In this document: piece by piece, positions 52,719-63,716 of the stretch
Position numbering within the stretch: the stretch's first letter is position 1
Layout: the number at the start of each line of letters is the position of its first letter
NCBI GenBank assembly: GCA_017893485.1
Contig: CM030363.1
Location: 171,727,456 to 171,791,455, forward strand
Direction of reading: 5' to 3'
Origin: Hemerocallis citrina
Taxonomy: Eukaryota; Streptophyta; Magnoliopsida; Asparagales; Asphodelaceae
Length of the DNA: 64,000 nucleotides
Notes under the pieces: generated by a model
Told to the model about the DNA's origin: nothing
Seen by the model: the letters and a program-made list of their open reading frames with translations, nothing else
Database searches by the model: none
Made by a program: the position numbers and the translations under genes

Positions 52719-53930
52719 TGGCAATCTTTCATAGTTTTGGTGATGCATATTCTGGTGATGGATGGAAAGGCCAAAGGTTTGTGCTACAACTTTAATTAAT
52801 TCGTTTCCTTTGTTTACATTTGACTCCAGTTTTCTGTGATCAGTTGGATTTATACTCTTGTCTTTTCTTGTCGAAGGTGCCTTGATCCTCATTGATGTTA
52901 CAGTTATATCTAGTACTATCCTGAAAGTTGTTCACTCTGTATTTTAACTATATCTTGCAACTAAACTGGCCTCTTTTTGGAAAAGTATTTTCTTTTCCCT
53001 TTTTTCGCCTGAAAGGAAGAGAGTCATAGCCCTGTTTTAGTTTGTGTCAATTTATTTGGATGCTAAACTTGGAAGGAACTTTTTACGGAGGAGATAAAAA
53101 AATGTTGCATTGGTATACTGCAACACCTGATGGAATATATATTTAATTGGATTCATCAAATTAGTTTGTTACTGATAAGAAAGATCATAGTTGTATGAGG
53201 TGGTGCAAGTGAAACCGGGTTTCTCAAACGAACCTTGATCTGGCTCGAGGCATCAATCTGTATCCGAAATTTAGATGATGGGCCGTCAATGGTTATGTAT
53301 AGATTTTTAATCCAAAAAATACAAGTGGGTAGGGTCTATGCCAAGCAAATTTGGATCATACCAAACAGGGAAGAAACTGGACTAATGTGTGTTTCTGTCA
53401 ATTTAAATCATCCATGAGGAAGACTGGAAGAGGAAAAACCTATTAATCTTATCAACATTTATTATATCTAAGATCTGCTTTTTTTGGCTATTGAGATCAT
53501 CCATGAGGAAGAAACTGCAATAGTGTGTTCTTGTCTTCAATTGATTAATCTGCATGTCATCGTTAAATGTTAGGAGAGTAGCAGCTGATGTTATGATGAC
53601 AATAAACCAGACGTTTTCATGCTTATTAGTTTGACTTTTTAATTATTTTCAGCCTATATCCTTCTAAATGTTTGTAGCGTTCGAGATTTTCTCTTCAAAG
53701 TGTTTTTTTGTAATTCATTTTAATGTTTTCAATCTTTTCAGTGTTGAAAAGATCAAACCTGAGAAGGAGCTTGACCGAGCAAAGTCTGAAATTTTGCGCT
53801 GTAAATTTGAAATACGTGATTTATTTCAGCATCTTGATTCTCTGTCTTCTGTGGGAAGATTTGATGAATCTTTATTTGATTCTGAGGGGCGAATTTGTAG
53901 TGAAGATTCACAACGACTTTTCCCTAATTT
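52719..53930 (+). pseudogene. Captured fragment of a PHD-finger/homeodomain (PRH/HAZ1-like) gene
   Basis: The frame from RER1 continues as DAYSGDGWKGQ and ends at AAG|GTTTGT (exon end 52776). After a 965-bp intron-like stretch, CTTTTCAG precedes 53742. There the frame continues with [20 protein letters not shown], then [20 protein letters not shown] and [11 protein letters not shown]. This is the conserved region just before the PHD finger of plant pathogenesis-related homeodomain proteins. The splice phase joins correctly. After SED the match is lost, so the PHD finger and homeodomain are absent. Confidence 0.83.
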
Positions 53931-54039
53931 TAGTGGCACTATTATGCTGTATTGTTTTGTGCATACAGGTTCCAATAGTTTTGACAATCTTTCATAGTTT
54001 CATTGTATACTGCTGGACTAATCATTATTTCAAATATGT

Positions 54040-54480
54040 AGGTACCACGAGAAGGAACTGTATTTGGAGAATTAGGGAATGAAGCCATTGGTCCGGGAGC
54101 ATATATTTTTGTATCATATTTTGACAGTGTATGATTTAGTTATATCTTATATAAGTTAGCTGTTGGTTTAAGTTATTAACTCTCCAACATCAACCCCAAT
54201 TTTTTGCTACTTGTATTTTCTGAGAATATTCATCCCAAAATGTTCTTTTGTTCTAAGTTGATTCAGTTCTTTCAATCTTGCATTCAATTTTTGTTGCAAT
54301 GTTTAGATGTCAAGAGAATATTAGAAAACATGGTTAAGCTTATTATGCACAATGGAAATGATTATGAGATACTTAGATATCTTTTTGAGAAGTTGATGGT
54401 TGTAATATTTTGGGCATTGCTTCTTATATGTGACATAAATGTAATATGTTGGACAAGGTTAATATTATAGTTTTTGGAAT
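54040..54480 (+). other. Unrecognised exon-like sequence inside Pack-CACTA
   Basis: ATATGTAG precedes an open stretch at 54042-54115 (VPREGTVFGELGNEAIGPGA), possibly a third captured exon whose source I do not recognise. 54300-54480 looks like a 3' UTR. Confidence 0.35.
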
Positions 54481-55058
54481 GATGTTGGTTTTTAATGTTT
54501 TTGAAGTGCATGCTAGTTTGGATAGGGTTGATGCAACGACAATATATAATTTGTCTCGAAAAGAATTAAACTTTTGCAACGACAATTGGTAACTTTAGCA
54601 ACGACTATAGTTGTTACCAAAATACAAGTAATGCAAAGCAATTATAAAAATAATTGTAAAACAGTCGAGCTTTATCAACGACAGTAGTCGTTGCCAAAAT
54701 TGAAAATGTAAGGCAACGACAATAATTCATTGCGAAAAAAATATCTTTAGCAACGACATGAGTCGTTGCCAAATATATGAAGTATGTTTGACAACGACAA
54801 AGGTTGTTGCGATTGATTCTATACCATAGCACGGGTGGAATTAGGTATGGCAACGACAAAATATATTGCAACGGCAATGTCGTTGCGAAAAAACCTATGT
54901 TTGGCAACGACAGCAAGTCGTAGTCAAAATCTTTCACGATGCCCGGACGCGCAACGACCTTGCAACGACAAATGTCGTTGCCAAAAATATTTTTCGCAAC
55001 GACAAACGAGTTTTAAACGACATTTGGCGTTGCGAAAAGGGTTTTTCTTGTAGTGAAG

Positions 55059-56752
55059 AGAACTCCAAATCGTACAACTAGAGGTATCCCAAAACCTACT
55101 TATGAGCCTGATCCCACTAGTAATATCAAGCATCCCATGAGTCATTATGTGTCCACTCATCGATTGTCTAAATCAAATAAGTTATTTATGAATCAAATAT
55201 CTGTTGTATCTATTCCTAACAGTGTGCAGGAAGCCTTAACCGATCCAAGGTGGAAAGTAGCTATGGATGAAGAGATGAAGTCCTTGAAGAAGAATGAGAC
55301 TTGGGAGATAGTCGAATTGCTAGCAAAAAAAAACCGGTAGGATGCAGATGGATTTATACAGTGAAGTATAAGTTTGATGGTTCAATAGAGCGATACAAAG
55401 TAAGGCTAGTTGCCAAAGGATACACACAAACTTATGAAATCGTTTATGACGAAACATTTGCATCTGTAGCAAAGTTCAACACCGTTCGAGTTTTACTGTC
55501 ACTTGCTGCAAATCTTGACTATCCATTGGAGCAATTTGATGTGAAGAATGCCTTTTTGCATGGGGAATTGACAGAAGAAGTTTTTATGGATTTACCACCA
55601 GGGTCAAACAGACCAGTTCAACACGGTAATGAAGTGTGTCGGTTGAAGAAAACACTGTATGGTCTCAAGAATTCACCAAGAACTTGGTTTGGGAGATTTA
55701 TAAAATCAATGAGTACATTTGGATATTGTCAGAGTAACTCAGATCATACAATGTTCCTGAAAAAGAAAGAAGGTAAGATTACTGCTTTCATTATAAATGT
55801 GGATAATATGATAGTAACTTGGAATGATCCTGAGGAGAGAACGACATTGAAGATTTACATTTCACAAGAGTTCGAAATGAAGGATCTTGGCTCTTTGAGA
55901 TATTTTCTTGGTATTGAAGTTTCTTGCTCGAGAAAAGGTATATTTATGTCTCAAAAAAAGTATGCTCTTGATTTATTGAAGGAAACTAAAATATCTACTT
56001 GTCAATCGATTGGTACACCATTAGCAGAATGACTAAAACTTTGCAACAAATCTGATCATGTGCCTTGTGATAAGAAAAAATATCAGAGATTTGTTGGACG
56101 ACTAATGTATCTTATGCATACATGGTCAGATTTATCGTATGCTTTAAGTGTGGTAATTCAGTTTATGCATGCACCTCAGGAACATCACATGGATACAGTG
56201 ATGAGAATTCTGAGATATATTAAGTCTGCTCCAAGAAAAGGGGTCCTATTTACGAAATATTGTCACTTGAAGGTTGAGGCATATACTGATGCTGATTGGG
56301 CAGGATCTATAATTGATAGGCATTGCACTTCAGGATACTTCACCTTTATTGGAGAAAATTTAGTTACATGGAGAAGCAAGAAGCAAAATGTTGTTGCACA
56401 CTCTAGTGCAGAGGCTGAGTATTGCGGAATAGCTTTAAGTATAGCAGAAGCTTTATGGCTGAAACTCTTGTTGCAGGACTTAGGTTGTGGTCCAAATGAA
56501 TCTATGAAGGTGTATTGTGACAGTCAAGCAGCATGTGATATTGCCGCCAATCCAGTTCAACATGATAGGACGAAACATGTAGAGTTGGATAGATTCTTCA
56601 TCAAGGAGAAATTGGATGAGAAAATTACTGAGATATCTAAAGTGAGGTCAGAAGATCAGCTTGCAGATATCCTGACCAAGGAAGTTTCGAATCGGCTCTT
56701 CTTAAAATTTGTTGACAAGTTGGGCATGTTCAATATCTATGCACCAACTTGA
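55059..56752 (+). pseudogene. Copia reverse transcriptase and RNase H
   Basis: RT starts with PRWKVAMDEEMKSLKKNETW. After a +1 change at an A-run (55322-55333) it continues in 55301-56032: PVGCRWIYTVKYKFDGSIER, QFDVKNAFLHGELTEEVFMD and KKTLYGLKNSPRTWFGRF. The catalytic box reads INVDNMIVT where the family has YVDDMIVTG. One catalytic Asp is Asn, so polymerase activity should be lost. A TGA at 56030 precedes the second frame (56060-56752) with the full RNase H: YTDADWAGSIIDRHCTSGYF, SSAEAEYCGIA, and YCDSQAACDIAANPVQHDRT. The RNase H frame is intact to its natural stop. Confidence 0.9.
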
Positions 56753-56759
56753 GGGGGAG

Positions 56760-56961
56760 TGTTGAAATATAATAATTGATAATGTGTATATTCTGTTTCC
56801 TAATCTATAGGAAACAGATTTTCCAAATCTATCATCTCCTCAATGTTCTCTCAATCTCCTTTCTTCTTCTCCAAGATTATAGTTCTTATATATAGATGTA
56901 TACAGAAGAGAAATATATGAATAAGAAAAATATTATTTTTCTCCCAAATCTATTTTCAATA
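56760..56961 (+). repeat. 3' LTR of copia element
   Basis: Preceded by the polypurine tract TTGAGGGGGAG. Starts TGTTGAAATATAATAATTG and ends CTATTTTCAATA. TSD TTTTA follows. Confidence 0.93.
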
Positions 56962-57161
56962 TTTTATAAAGTAGAAAGTTATGTGATCCACCTGCTATTC
57001 TTTTTAACATGCAATTTCATCTTATCCAATAACTCTAGTTTTTAATTTGGAGCAAAAAGAGGTAGAAATTGAGTGATTAGCAGAAATTCTTACACTAATT
57101 GCTGAATTTATTGAACAAGTTATTTCAAGTTATTTCAAGTTACATCAATGTTTTTCTACAG

Positions 57162-57266
57162 AGCCAGCGAGTTCCATCGGTTTCCAGTCACGCACATACA
57201 CTAGGGCGGAATACCGATGGAATTGGAAGCAACAATGCACCACACGAGGAGACTCCCCTACCCTAG
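57162..57266 (+). pseudogene. Last exon of the CACTA transposase_24-type gene
   Basis: TTTTTCTACAG precedes 35 codons ending in TAG (SQRVPSVSSHAHTLGRNTDG and on). The exon is in phase with exon 4 ending at 47335. The Ser/Asn-rich C-terminal tail fits the ends of these proteins but has no diagnostic motif. The assignment rests mainly on phase, splice sites and position. Confidence 0.5.
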
Positions 57267-57348
57267 TTTATTGTATTTCAAATGACCTTTTTTCCCCTTA
57301 TATTTTGTTAGAACTTTATGTATGTTTTATAATAACTGTGTTGTACAA

Positions 57349-57416
<68 letters not shown>
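57349..57416. repeat. (TA)n microsatellite
   Basis: About 33 TA units. No MITE is inserted here. Confidence 0.96.
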
Positions 57417-57417
<1 letters not shown>

Positions 57418-57639
57418 CTTTTTGCATTGACAATTTATGTGTGTTAGATTATTTTGTATTCTATTGAGCTATTGTGATACGTGAATTTTGAGTGTTTATT
57501 ATGATGTTCTTACTGATATTAAGATTTAAACTGCTAAATTTGATGTGATTACAGGAATTTGTAATATGTGATTAATTTCTGGGTTTTTTATTTGAAATTA
57601 TGAAATAATAAGAAAAAAGCTGAAATGAAAAACGCCAAG

Positions 57640-58009
57640 ATAGATAACACGCCTAAAATGCCCTTCTCCTCTATCCCAGTGTTTCTTCGATGCCGTGATA
57701 GCTATTTTCCTACAAAATAAAATGAAATTACGCATATAGTGGCATTTTATAAACGCCTCTTCAGCTTATTCTCTTCTAAACCTAAAATGGAAATCCATAT
57801 ATCCCGGCGTTTGGTAAACGCCGGCATAGGTTATACACCTATAATGGCAGCTCCTTAAAATGCCATGATATCCCGTGTAGTTGTCCTGACGCTCGATACA
57901 ACGGTGCTTTGTGCGGCGCTATTGGAAACGCTGTTAATATCTATCCCGGTGTTTAAAAACGTTGGGATGCCTACGAAAAACGCTGCAAAAGCCCTCGCGG
58001 TTTGTAGTG
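57640..58009 (+). mobile_element. CACTA transposon terminus (right end)
   Basis: Ends GCCCTCGCGGTTTGTAGTG, i.e. inverted CACTACAAACCGCG. Subterminal repeats of the AACGCC / GGCGTTT type fill 57650-57990. It closes the CACTA element whose gene starts at or before 46160. The left terminus is not found, and gypsy element 2 or decay may have removed it. Confidence 0.8.
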
Positions 58010-58804
58010 CACTGCAAATAAAATAGATTGAATTTTCATATTTTATGGGTGAAGACCTATGATCAAGTTTGTGATTTCTGGGTATAAAATTTTATCTAAT
58101 TGAAAATTTTAATCGAGAAATTTTATCTAATCCCCAAGTGCAAATCTAGTCGAGAAAATTTATCTTAATACTTGATGTATATAAATAATTAGTTGTTGTT
58201 GGAGAACATGAACATAGTTGATGAAATGATGGATTGACAACTACGATCCTTACTATGGTTTTGTTTACATTGCCCTTAATATAACTCAAAATATGATTCA
58301 AAAGACCAATGTTTAGATAACTGCATGTATAAATTAATCTCCATTGGCCTACATGAATTTACATTCTAAACTCAATGTATTTTGGTATATTTTAATAAAA
58401 ATCCATTAGTAGGAGGTTTGCAATTAATTGTTAAGAATTTGGAACTGGTAGATTGTTCTTATGTTTATTGTACATGTTTATTCTTATACCTTTTACATGT
58501 AGTGTTATCAAAATTGATGTTGAAGACTGTTATATTATTCATATTCTGAAAATCATTATGGTGAACTTTTGACTGTTATAGTGAACTTTGACAAGAAAAA
58601 ATTTCAATAAAAAGTGCGCAGTAAATTATACAAAGCATAAAAAACCATATGATATCAGAGACTATTTTTGTGACTATAAGCATGTGATAAATTGTTGATC
58701 ACAAGTCTTATGCAATAAAATCTTTGCACATATTTTCACGATCTTGAAGATTTTTTTTTATTGCTTACGTCTTCTATGAATACATTTGTATCTTATTAAA
58801 GTAG
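58010..58804. other. AT-rich sequence without features
   Basis: No gene, no clear repeat and no transposon end seen on either strand. It ends at the left TAG duplication of the next CACTA element. Confidence 0.6.
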
Positions 58805-58989
58805 CACTACAAAAGATATTGGAATACCCGACAAAACAACTCCGGCGCTTAAATATTTCGCCAGGACATTCCCCGGCGCTTTTATGAAAGCGCGAGCAGG
58901 GTCCAAAGAAACCCCGGCGTTTAGTAATCAATGCCGGCCTATTATCAATCCCCGGTGCTTGAAAACGCCGGGGATATATCCTATCTGAT

Positions 58990-59270
58990 AAAACCCCACA
59001 CCCACCCTAATTATAGCCCACATCCCTCTTTCTCTTTTCGCTTTTGCGCTCAATTCTTTTTGCCCCAAAACCCTATTTCGATTTCGCTCTTCGATTTCGC
59101 TCTAAATCCGCGTCGATTTCTCTCCGAAACCCCCAATTTCTATCCTGATTTTAATTTTCGAGCTCTCGCTCCCGCTCTCGCTCCCTCCGTTGTCACTGTT
59201 CGCTCTCACTTCCACCGTCGTCGTTGTTCGCTTTCACCGCCGTCGTCCTCTCTCCTTCTGGAACCCTAGG
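58990..59270 (+). other. Captured gene leader
   Basis: Pyrimidine-rich (TCTTTCTCTTTTCGC, CTCTCGCTCCCGCTCTCGCTC) and ending GGAACCCTAG|GTATGG, a likely 5' splice site. The open frame across it (58931-59269) starts in the subterminal repeats and has no known motif. A 68-bp direct repeat (CCAGGGTTGAAGGGAGAGAG...) follows at 59320 and 59402. Confidence 0.5.
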
Positions 59271-60169
59271 TATGGATTTGCTCATTAGTTTGATTTAGCT
59301 ACAATATTGATATGAGGTTCCAGGGTTGAAGGGAGAGAGATTGTGTTGAGAGATTATAGGAGGTTTCATTTGTGTTATTTTGTGTTTGTGAAATTTGCTT
59401 CCAGGGTTGAAGGGAGAGAGATTGTGTTGAGAGATTATAGGAGGTTTCATTTGTTCATGATTATTGGTAGCATTGTAGATTTTTTGAACATGAATAATCG
59501 TTAAATGCTTGGAAATGAGGTTTAAGTTTAGATAACTAAAGTTCCTATAGTTAGAAAATTAATTTTGTTTATACGAAACTGCAATTATCTAAACTAGTAA
59601 TCTGGTTAACTTCTTAAGCCTGCTTTCAATTGTTTTTCCAATACTAGCTAAAGTATTTAGCATATACATATGTATCCAATAATGCATGAGTTGAAAATCA
59701 TTGTTGAAAATTTTGTGTTTCATTTTGTCCTCAATTGTTGATCTAGATGTTGCAATGGCGTAATGTCTTTGCGTTATCATATGGTTGGTGTATTGTATTA
59801 GTATTTAACTAGATGAAGTTTATTTAATGTCTTTGCTTTATCATGAAGTTTAATCTGTATCATTTTGGTTGCTATGCACTCCTTTTCTTTCTGAATTCTT
59901 TATTAGTATAGAAATTTTTTGGAGAGGGAATGGATTGCAGGATATTCATTTCTGCCTTTACTATTTTATAGGATTTTTTAGATAATTGTTTCCGGTGCGA
60001 AAGGTCACTGAATAATGCTTTTTCAATCAGTCATTTCATTTGTTCCCACTGTTTCAACAATATTATCTCCTGAGGTAATTATGCATATTCATAATTGTTG
60101 CACTAGAGTTTAAACATATTGAAGTTGAAGCATATATTTTACTTTGAACTGCTACATACTTCAGGTGGT

Positions 60170-60410
60170 AGAGAAAGAGAGTGCTGCTGGGGGAAAACTT
60201 GGGGACCTGGACTCGTATGAAATAGAAGTGCATGAAATAGAAGGAGGTGAAACCAAAGCAAAAGTGCTTCAGAATCTTGTAGAGTTCCAGTTTTCTTGTG
60301 TATGATCTGTTTATTTATTTATTTACCAGGAGCTAGTCAGATGAATGAAGAGGGAGTCGGTGAACGTGATCCTCCTAACAACGAATTAGCTGGACATACC
60401 CAGTAGGTGG
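60170..60410 (+). other. Possible captured exons, unrecognised
   Basis: TACTTCAG precedes an acidic open stretch (VEKESAAGGKLGDLDSYEIE) that ends near 60300. A second short piece follows at 60351 (MNEEGVGERDPPNNELAG). They could be the N-terminal part of the captured DEK gene, but I do not recognise them. Confidence 0.35.
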
Positions 60411-61137
60411 GATTGTCTCATCTTGTAAGTATTTAAAATCTTAATTATTAGCTTCACTTATTTAACTTAGTATATTCTCATAATTTCCAAGAAGTTGTTA
60501 GTTTTTGTTAATTTGAGAGTTGTTTACCCTTTAAACCCTTCCTAGATCAACTCGAATGACAAATTTTGGGAAATACTGATGAAGGAAATTTTGGGAAATA
60601 CTGATGAATTTATGTTAAAAGTGGTCATGTCTATGTACATGTTTTATGTCTGTTGTACTACAATTTGTGCATTCCCATGGTTGGACGATGGTTTTTATTT
60701 TTTATTTTTTTTAAGCTTCACCAATTGTTGCGATGACCGAGAGTTCTAATGTAGAATTTCTTTTTTCCTTTCTTGCAATGTCAACTAAAGGTCTTTTGAG
60801 AATTCATCAGTGTTTGGTACATAACAGTGCTTGTGGAGTTCAACCATAACAGTGCTTATGGAGTACAACTTGTAGTTGTGGTTTATTTATAGATATAATG
60901 TTAGTTAACCACCTCTATAGCTTATTCTTTACCAGTTAGTATTTATGTTAGTTGCGCTGTATGTATGGATTGAACCCATTGTCAGTTAGGGGTTGAGGAC
61001 ATCAATATTATAATTTTGTGTGTGACTATGAAAGCTATTTATTTACTAAGATGATCAATATTATTCCGAAAGCACAATTGAAATATCACCATTACGTCAT
61101 GTTTATCTTTGTTTGATTAATTAATTCACTAACAATT

Positions 61138-61794
61138 GTTTGATTAGACTTGATGGCATATCGTCTCCCTGTAAGGCCGGCACCACCAAGTCCATCCCAT
61201 CTGTCTCTCTGGCTACGCCCAGCAGTCCCAGTTCCCCCCCGCCTCCCATTACTCTAGATTCTTCTTCTTCTGACTTTGAGGCGATCTCGGCCCCTTCTGC
61301 TAGGACTGCCTTTCACCCTGTCAAGCGCGGTTATAAAAAGAAAGTATTCGATCGTTCCATGATTCGAGTTAGCGCTCGACTTCTTGCGAGGAAGGCAGGT
61401 TCAGTGTCTGCTTTTTAGTCAGTGTTCTGTTGTGCAGCGCCTTCTCGGTGTCTTCCCCGGTGGTAGCATTGTCTCGCCGCCGTTGCGCCGCTAGAGTCGC
61501 TCTAGACTGCTAGTGGATTTTAACGTCTTCGTGGAGCGAGTTCTTGTTCGCTGTTGTCCTCGGTCGGCTGATCTTGTCTCCGAGCGTCCTGTTTCTATCG
61601 ATGGGCTCTGGATGGTGGTTTTTGCGGTACTTTTGCCCTCTGGGTTGTATATTATTATTGTATTTCCGTTATTATTGTTTGATTCTGTTTTACCTCTTGT
61701 AAAACCATTGATGCTTGTTTGTATTATTATTGTTTTAATGATTAATATATTTTGATGGCTGGAGCCTTTTGGCTCTATCCGATACATCAAAAAA
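61138..61794 (+). mobile_element. LINE-like retroposon fragment with 17-bp TSD
   Basis: TTAATTCACTAACAATT occurs at 61121-61137 and again at 61795-61811. The 657-bp insert between ends GATGGCTGGAGCC...GATACATCAAAAAA, a short A-tail typical of plant non-LTR retroposons. An open frame (61140-61418) gives a Ser/Pro-rich then basic peptide ending ARLLARKAGSVSAF, with no diagnostic LINE motif. Long, variable-length duplications and a 3' A-tail indicate target-primed insertion. Whether the source was a LINE or another transcript is open. Confidence 0.8.
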
Positions 61795-62332
61795 TTAATT
61801 CACTAACAATTATATATATGGACATAATATATGGACAAGTCTTTCTCATGTCCTGGGACTAGAGTCTATTCCTGTTTCCCTCCAAATCAAAATTGCAGGG
61901 CATATATACGAGGCATCTGTGTATGATAAGGATTCCGTTTTTGTAGGATAGAGGATTCTTTTCTTCCTTTTGTCCGCTCGTTTTTGTAATTAAAGATAGG
62001 GAAGGAAACCTGGGTTGGATTGTAATAATATTCTTGTGTTGTATCTGTATTCCTTCTTAATATCCTTATTATCAGACATGCCTTAGATTTTGTAGTCCTG
62101 ATATGCACATCACTTTCCCTTCAGTTACATCATTTACATGTGCACCATTGACACCCACTTCATAGATCTAGTATCTTCCCAAAATAATAAGAACTCATCT
62201 GATATAGTTGATTTTGCCTAGCAATAAACCTGTGTGTCACTTTTTTCTGGAGATTCCGGCCCCATGCTTAACAATTTATGGACATAGCATTTCTTTTCCT
62301 CCCTTTGATCTGATACTTTTGAATGTGATGAA

Positions 62333-62890
62333 AGGAAAAAGTGGCACCAAAGGCAAGGCTAAATCAGAAGAAGCAAGGAAATCTAATCCAAGCAAGGAGG
62401 AACTGAGAAAAACCATTTGTGAAGCCCTTAAAAAAGTTGACTTTAATACGGTGAGTAATATTTGTGACATTAAAGTGTACTTAAGCCTGCAGGCGATCAT
62501 TTCTACCCAGTTTTATATGTATGTGTGTATGTATGTATATTTTCTTTTGTATTTTTATTAGAAATAATATAAGCTGCGTATTTCTTGTTTCAGGCCACTT
62601 TCACTGACATTCTCAAGCTGCTAGGTATGTTTTCTGCAGAGCTATTATATACTTTTTCCCCCTTTTCTGCTTTATTTATTTTAAAATGTTAATATTGACT
62701 TGTGGAATTCAACGTCTTAGATGCCCGTTGCAATACGGATTTGACACCGAGGAAAGAAGTTTTAAAACTAATGATTCAGGAAGAATTGACCAAGCTTGCG
62801 GAAGAGAATGAAGATGATGAAGATGAAGAAGGGTCTGAAGAAGGGGAAGAAGGGTCTGAAGAAGGCTTTATATTCTGTATCAATCTGGTC
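62333..62890 (+). pseudogene. Captured DEK C-terminal domain exons
   Basis: Three exons with GT-AG borders: up to 62450 (ends AATACG|GTGAGT), 62594-62624 (CTAG|GTATGT) and from 62721. In phase they carry SKEELRKTICEALKKVDFNT, then ATFTDILKLLDA, then DLTPRKEVLKLMIQEELTKL and an acidic Glu/Gly-rich tail. This is the DEK_C domain (PF08766) of plant DEK chromatin proteins, which bind DNA and histones. The N-terminal SAP-like half is not seen. After the acidic stretch the frame runs into unrelated sequence. Reading frame and splice sites are intact, so a spliced transcript is conceivable. Confidence 0.87.
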
Positions 62891-63430
62891 GTTCTTTGTA
62901 ATGCTGCTGGTCCTGAAACGCCATTTGTGTACCTAGTTTTGTATTTAGAAATAGTTCCATAGGCATCCTTTAAACCTTAATCTTATTGCCAGAGATTACA
63001 CTATTTTGTGTATGCATTCTTCGTATGTGGAGACACTGCTCCACATTCTATTTATAGCTATTTTCTTCTGATGTGTTTGGTTTGTTGTTGTTGCTGGATC
63101 TTTGTGGTTGTGGCCTGAACTGATGGTGGTGGCTGTGTTAGAATTAAGCCAAGGTTTGGTTAATAGAAAGATCAAATGAGAACATTCTATTGAGGAAACT
63201 TATTTATTATTAATCTGCAGGTAAACCTTGGTATTATTTGCATGGATTGAAGGCTAAGCGAGTAGTTTGTTTAAGTATAATCACATATTTAGTTACCGTA
63301 TCCAGTTTTTGAATGGTGCTTTTTCTTCTTCTCTACGGTTTGATGCAGTGCATATCTAAAGGTTGTCAATTGCTTTCAGCTAGTATATTGGTAGCATTAA
63401 ATAATCTTGATATAAAAAAATCAAAAACTT
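62891..63430 (+). other. 3' part of captured gene, non-coding
   Basis: Probable intron or 3' UTR of the captured DEK fragment. No coding motif. It leads into the subterminal repeats. Confidence 0.45.
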
Positions 63431-63716
63431 TCCCCGGCGTTTCCAAACGCCGGGGATTATAAAATGCCCAAAAAAATAATTTTTTGAAATCATAACCTCG
63501 ACGTGTAAAGCGCCGGGTTAAAAACTAAAAAATGCCGTGGTTTTTGAACATTGCCCGGCGTTTGGAAGCGCCAGGGTTTCCATAAATCAACCCCGGCAGG
63601 GAATGGACGGCGTTTGTGGCGGCGTTTTTAGAAACTCCGTGGGGTATATCACCGGCGTTTTTAAACGCCGGGGAAATGAAAAATAAACGCCAGGGAATAG
63701 GTTCTTGTTTGTAGTG

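Larger units (their letters stand above)
51948..55055 (+). mobile_element. Pack-CACTA element with captured gene fragments, TSD AAG
   Basis: Both ends are CACTACAAGAAAAACC followed by a T/C-run and TTTCGCAACG (the right end inverted). The 3-bp duplication AAG flanks it (51945-51947 and 55056-55058). Length 3108 bp. Subterminal regions (51970-52260 and 54530-55050) are full of GCAACGAC / GTCGTTGC repeats in both directions. No transposase is present, so it is non-autonomous. The interior carries exon-like pieces of at least two host genes. It splits the copia pol between integrase and reverse transcriptase. Confidence 0.95.
49157..56961 (+). mobile_element. Ty1/copia element with nested Pack-CACTA, TSD TTTTA
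   Basis: LTRs of 204 and 202 bp (49157-49360 and 56760-56961) are nearly identical. Both start TGTTGAAATATA and end TTTTCAATA, and the 5-bp repeat TTTTA flanks the element (49152-49156 and 56962-56966). The end is TA rather than the usual CA. PBS CGGTATCCGAGCC follows the 5' LTR. Gag is missing or unrecognisable. Protease, integrase, reverse transcriptase and RNase H are present but with breaks, and a 3.1-kb CACTA element sits between integrase and reverse transcriptase. The whole lies in the intron of a CACTA gene. Confidence 0.93.
58805..63716 (+). mobile_element. Pack-CACTA element carrying DEK exons, TSD TAG
   Basis: The left end CACTACAAAAGATATTGG and right end (inverted) CACTACAAACAAGAACC share CACTACAAA and are flanked by TAG (58802-58804 and 63717-63719). 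Length 4912 bp. Subterminal GGCGTTT / AACGCCGG repeats occupy 58840-58980 and 63430-63690. No transposase. The interior reads like a gene on the plus strand: leader (58990-59270), possible exons near 60176-60300 and 60336-60405, a nested retroposon, then three DEK-type exons. The left terminus matches the CACTA end at 2257. Confidence 0.93.
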
